Part shown: piece by piece, positions 6,504 through 6,630 of the stretch
Layout: every line of letters begins with the position of its first letter
How positions within the stretch are numbered: the stretch's first letter is position 1
From: an uncultured Victivallaceae bacterium
GTDB taxonomy: Bacteria > Verrucomicrobiota > Lentisphaeria > Victivallales > Victivallaceae
DNA length: 6,630 bases
Assembly (NCBI GenBank): GCA_934663655.1
Contig: CAKUKT010000148.1
Location: 1-6,630 of the forward strand
Direction of reading: 5' to 3'
Notes under the pieces: model-generated
What the model was told of the DNA's origin: nothing
Seen by the model: the letters and a program-made list of their open reading frames with translations, nothing else
Database searches by the model: none
Position numbers and translations under genes: made by a program

Positions 6504-6630
6504 ATGTTGCCGTCGTTGAAGTATTTATAGGTCTTGGAGGGATCGTTGAAAACCCCGGCGTTTTTGCCGATTTCCGCCGGATCAATATCAATATGCACCA
6601 GAATTTTGTTCTGGGTAATCAGATCCGGCT
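6488..6630 (-). CDS. Second prepilin-like protein, C-terminal fragment (cut by the window edge)
   Basis: The minus-strand frame entering at the right edge gives 46 codons and a TGA at 6488-6490. The tail contains EIGKN, then [14 protein letters not shown] and the end GNIAIPF. It aligns with the end of the 254-residue prepilin-like protein ([26 protein letters not shown]) at about 19 of 30 positions with one gap. This marks it as a paralogue on the same strand, upstream of that gene. The N-terminal pilin helix would lie about 600 bases beyond the edge if the lengths are similar. Between PDLITQ and PAEIGKN it has its own stretch, NKILVHIDID. The about 500-bp gap and the hairpin at its stop argue for separate transcription. 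The start, length and full architecture cannot be seen. Confidence 0.75.
   Translation of the reverse strand, partial: PDLITQNKILVHIDIDPAEIGKNAGVFNDPSKTYKYFNDGNIAIPF

Overview
The window looks like a piece of chromosome from a Lentisphaerae bacterium of the Victivallis type, that is, an anaerobe from a gut or similar habitat. The main reason is a prepilin-like protein whose N-terminus reads [12 protein letters not shown], ending its hydrophobic helix in [14 protein letters not shown] second copy of the same family starts at the right edge. A long secreted glycosidase-like protein and an AraC-type regulator complete a pattern that is common in that phylum. A planctomycete relative cannot be excluded from sequence alone. 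There are no rRNA, tRNA, CRISPR, phage or transposase genes.

Layout. Positions 1-219 hold a very GC-rich tandem array of 50-bp units that ends one base before the stop codon of the first gene. Positions 221-4276 (minus strand) hold a two-gene operon. The upstream gene (1589-4276) encodes a large exported protein with a glycosidase-like TIM barrel and beta-rich carbohydrate-binding-type domains. The downstream gene (221-1567) encodes a cytosolic metal-dependent amidohydrolase. Position 4383 starts a divergent plus-strand AraC-family regulator, which shares a 106-bp AT-rich intergenic region with the operon. It ends at 5210, only 7 bp from the stop of a convergent prepilin-like gene (5218-5982, minus). 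A gene-free stretch of about 500 bp follows, with a candidate promoter and a perfect 13-bp inverted repeat. The inverted repeat brackets the stop codon of a second, paralogous gene (6488 to the right edge), of which only the C-terminal 46 codons are visible.

How the genes may work together. The simplest reading is a small substrate-responsive locus. The AraC protein probably senses a small ligand and controls the divergent operon. The exported barrel protein would act on a glycan or glycoconjugate outside the cytoplasm, and the amidohydrolase would process an amide-containing product inside. No transporter is present, so uptake would depend on genes elsewhere. The prepilin-like proteins probably belong to the large pseudopilin-like families of this phylum, and their role is unknown. 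The shared C-terminal tail of the two copies, the tandem hairpin array and the stop-codon hairpin are the least explained features.
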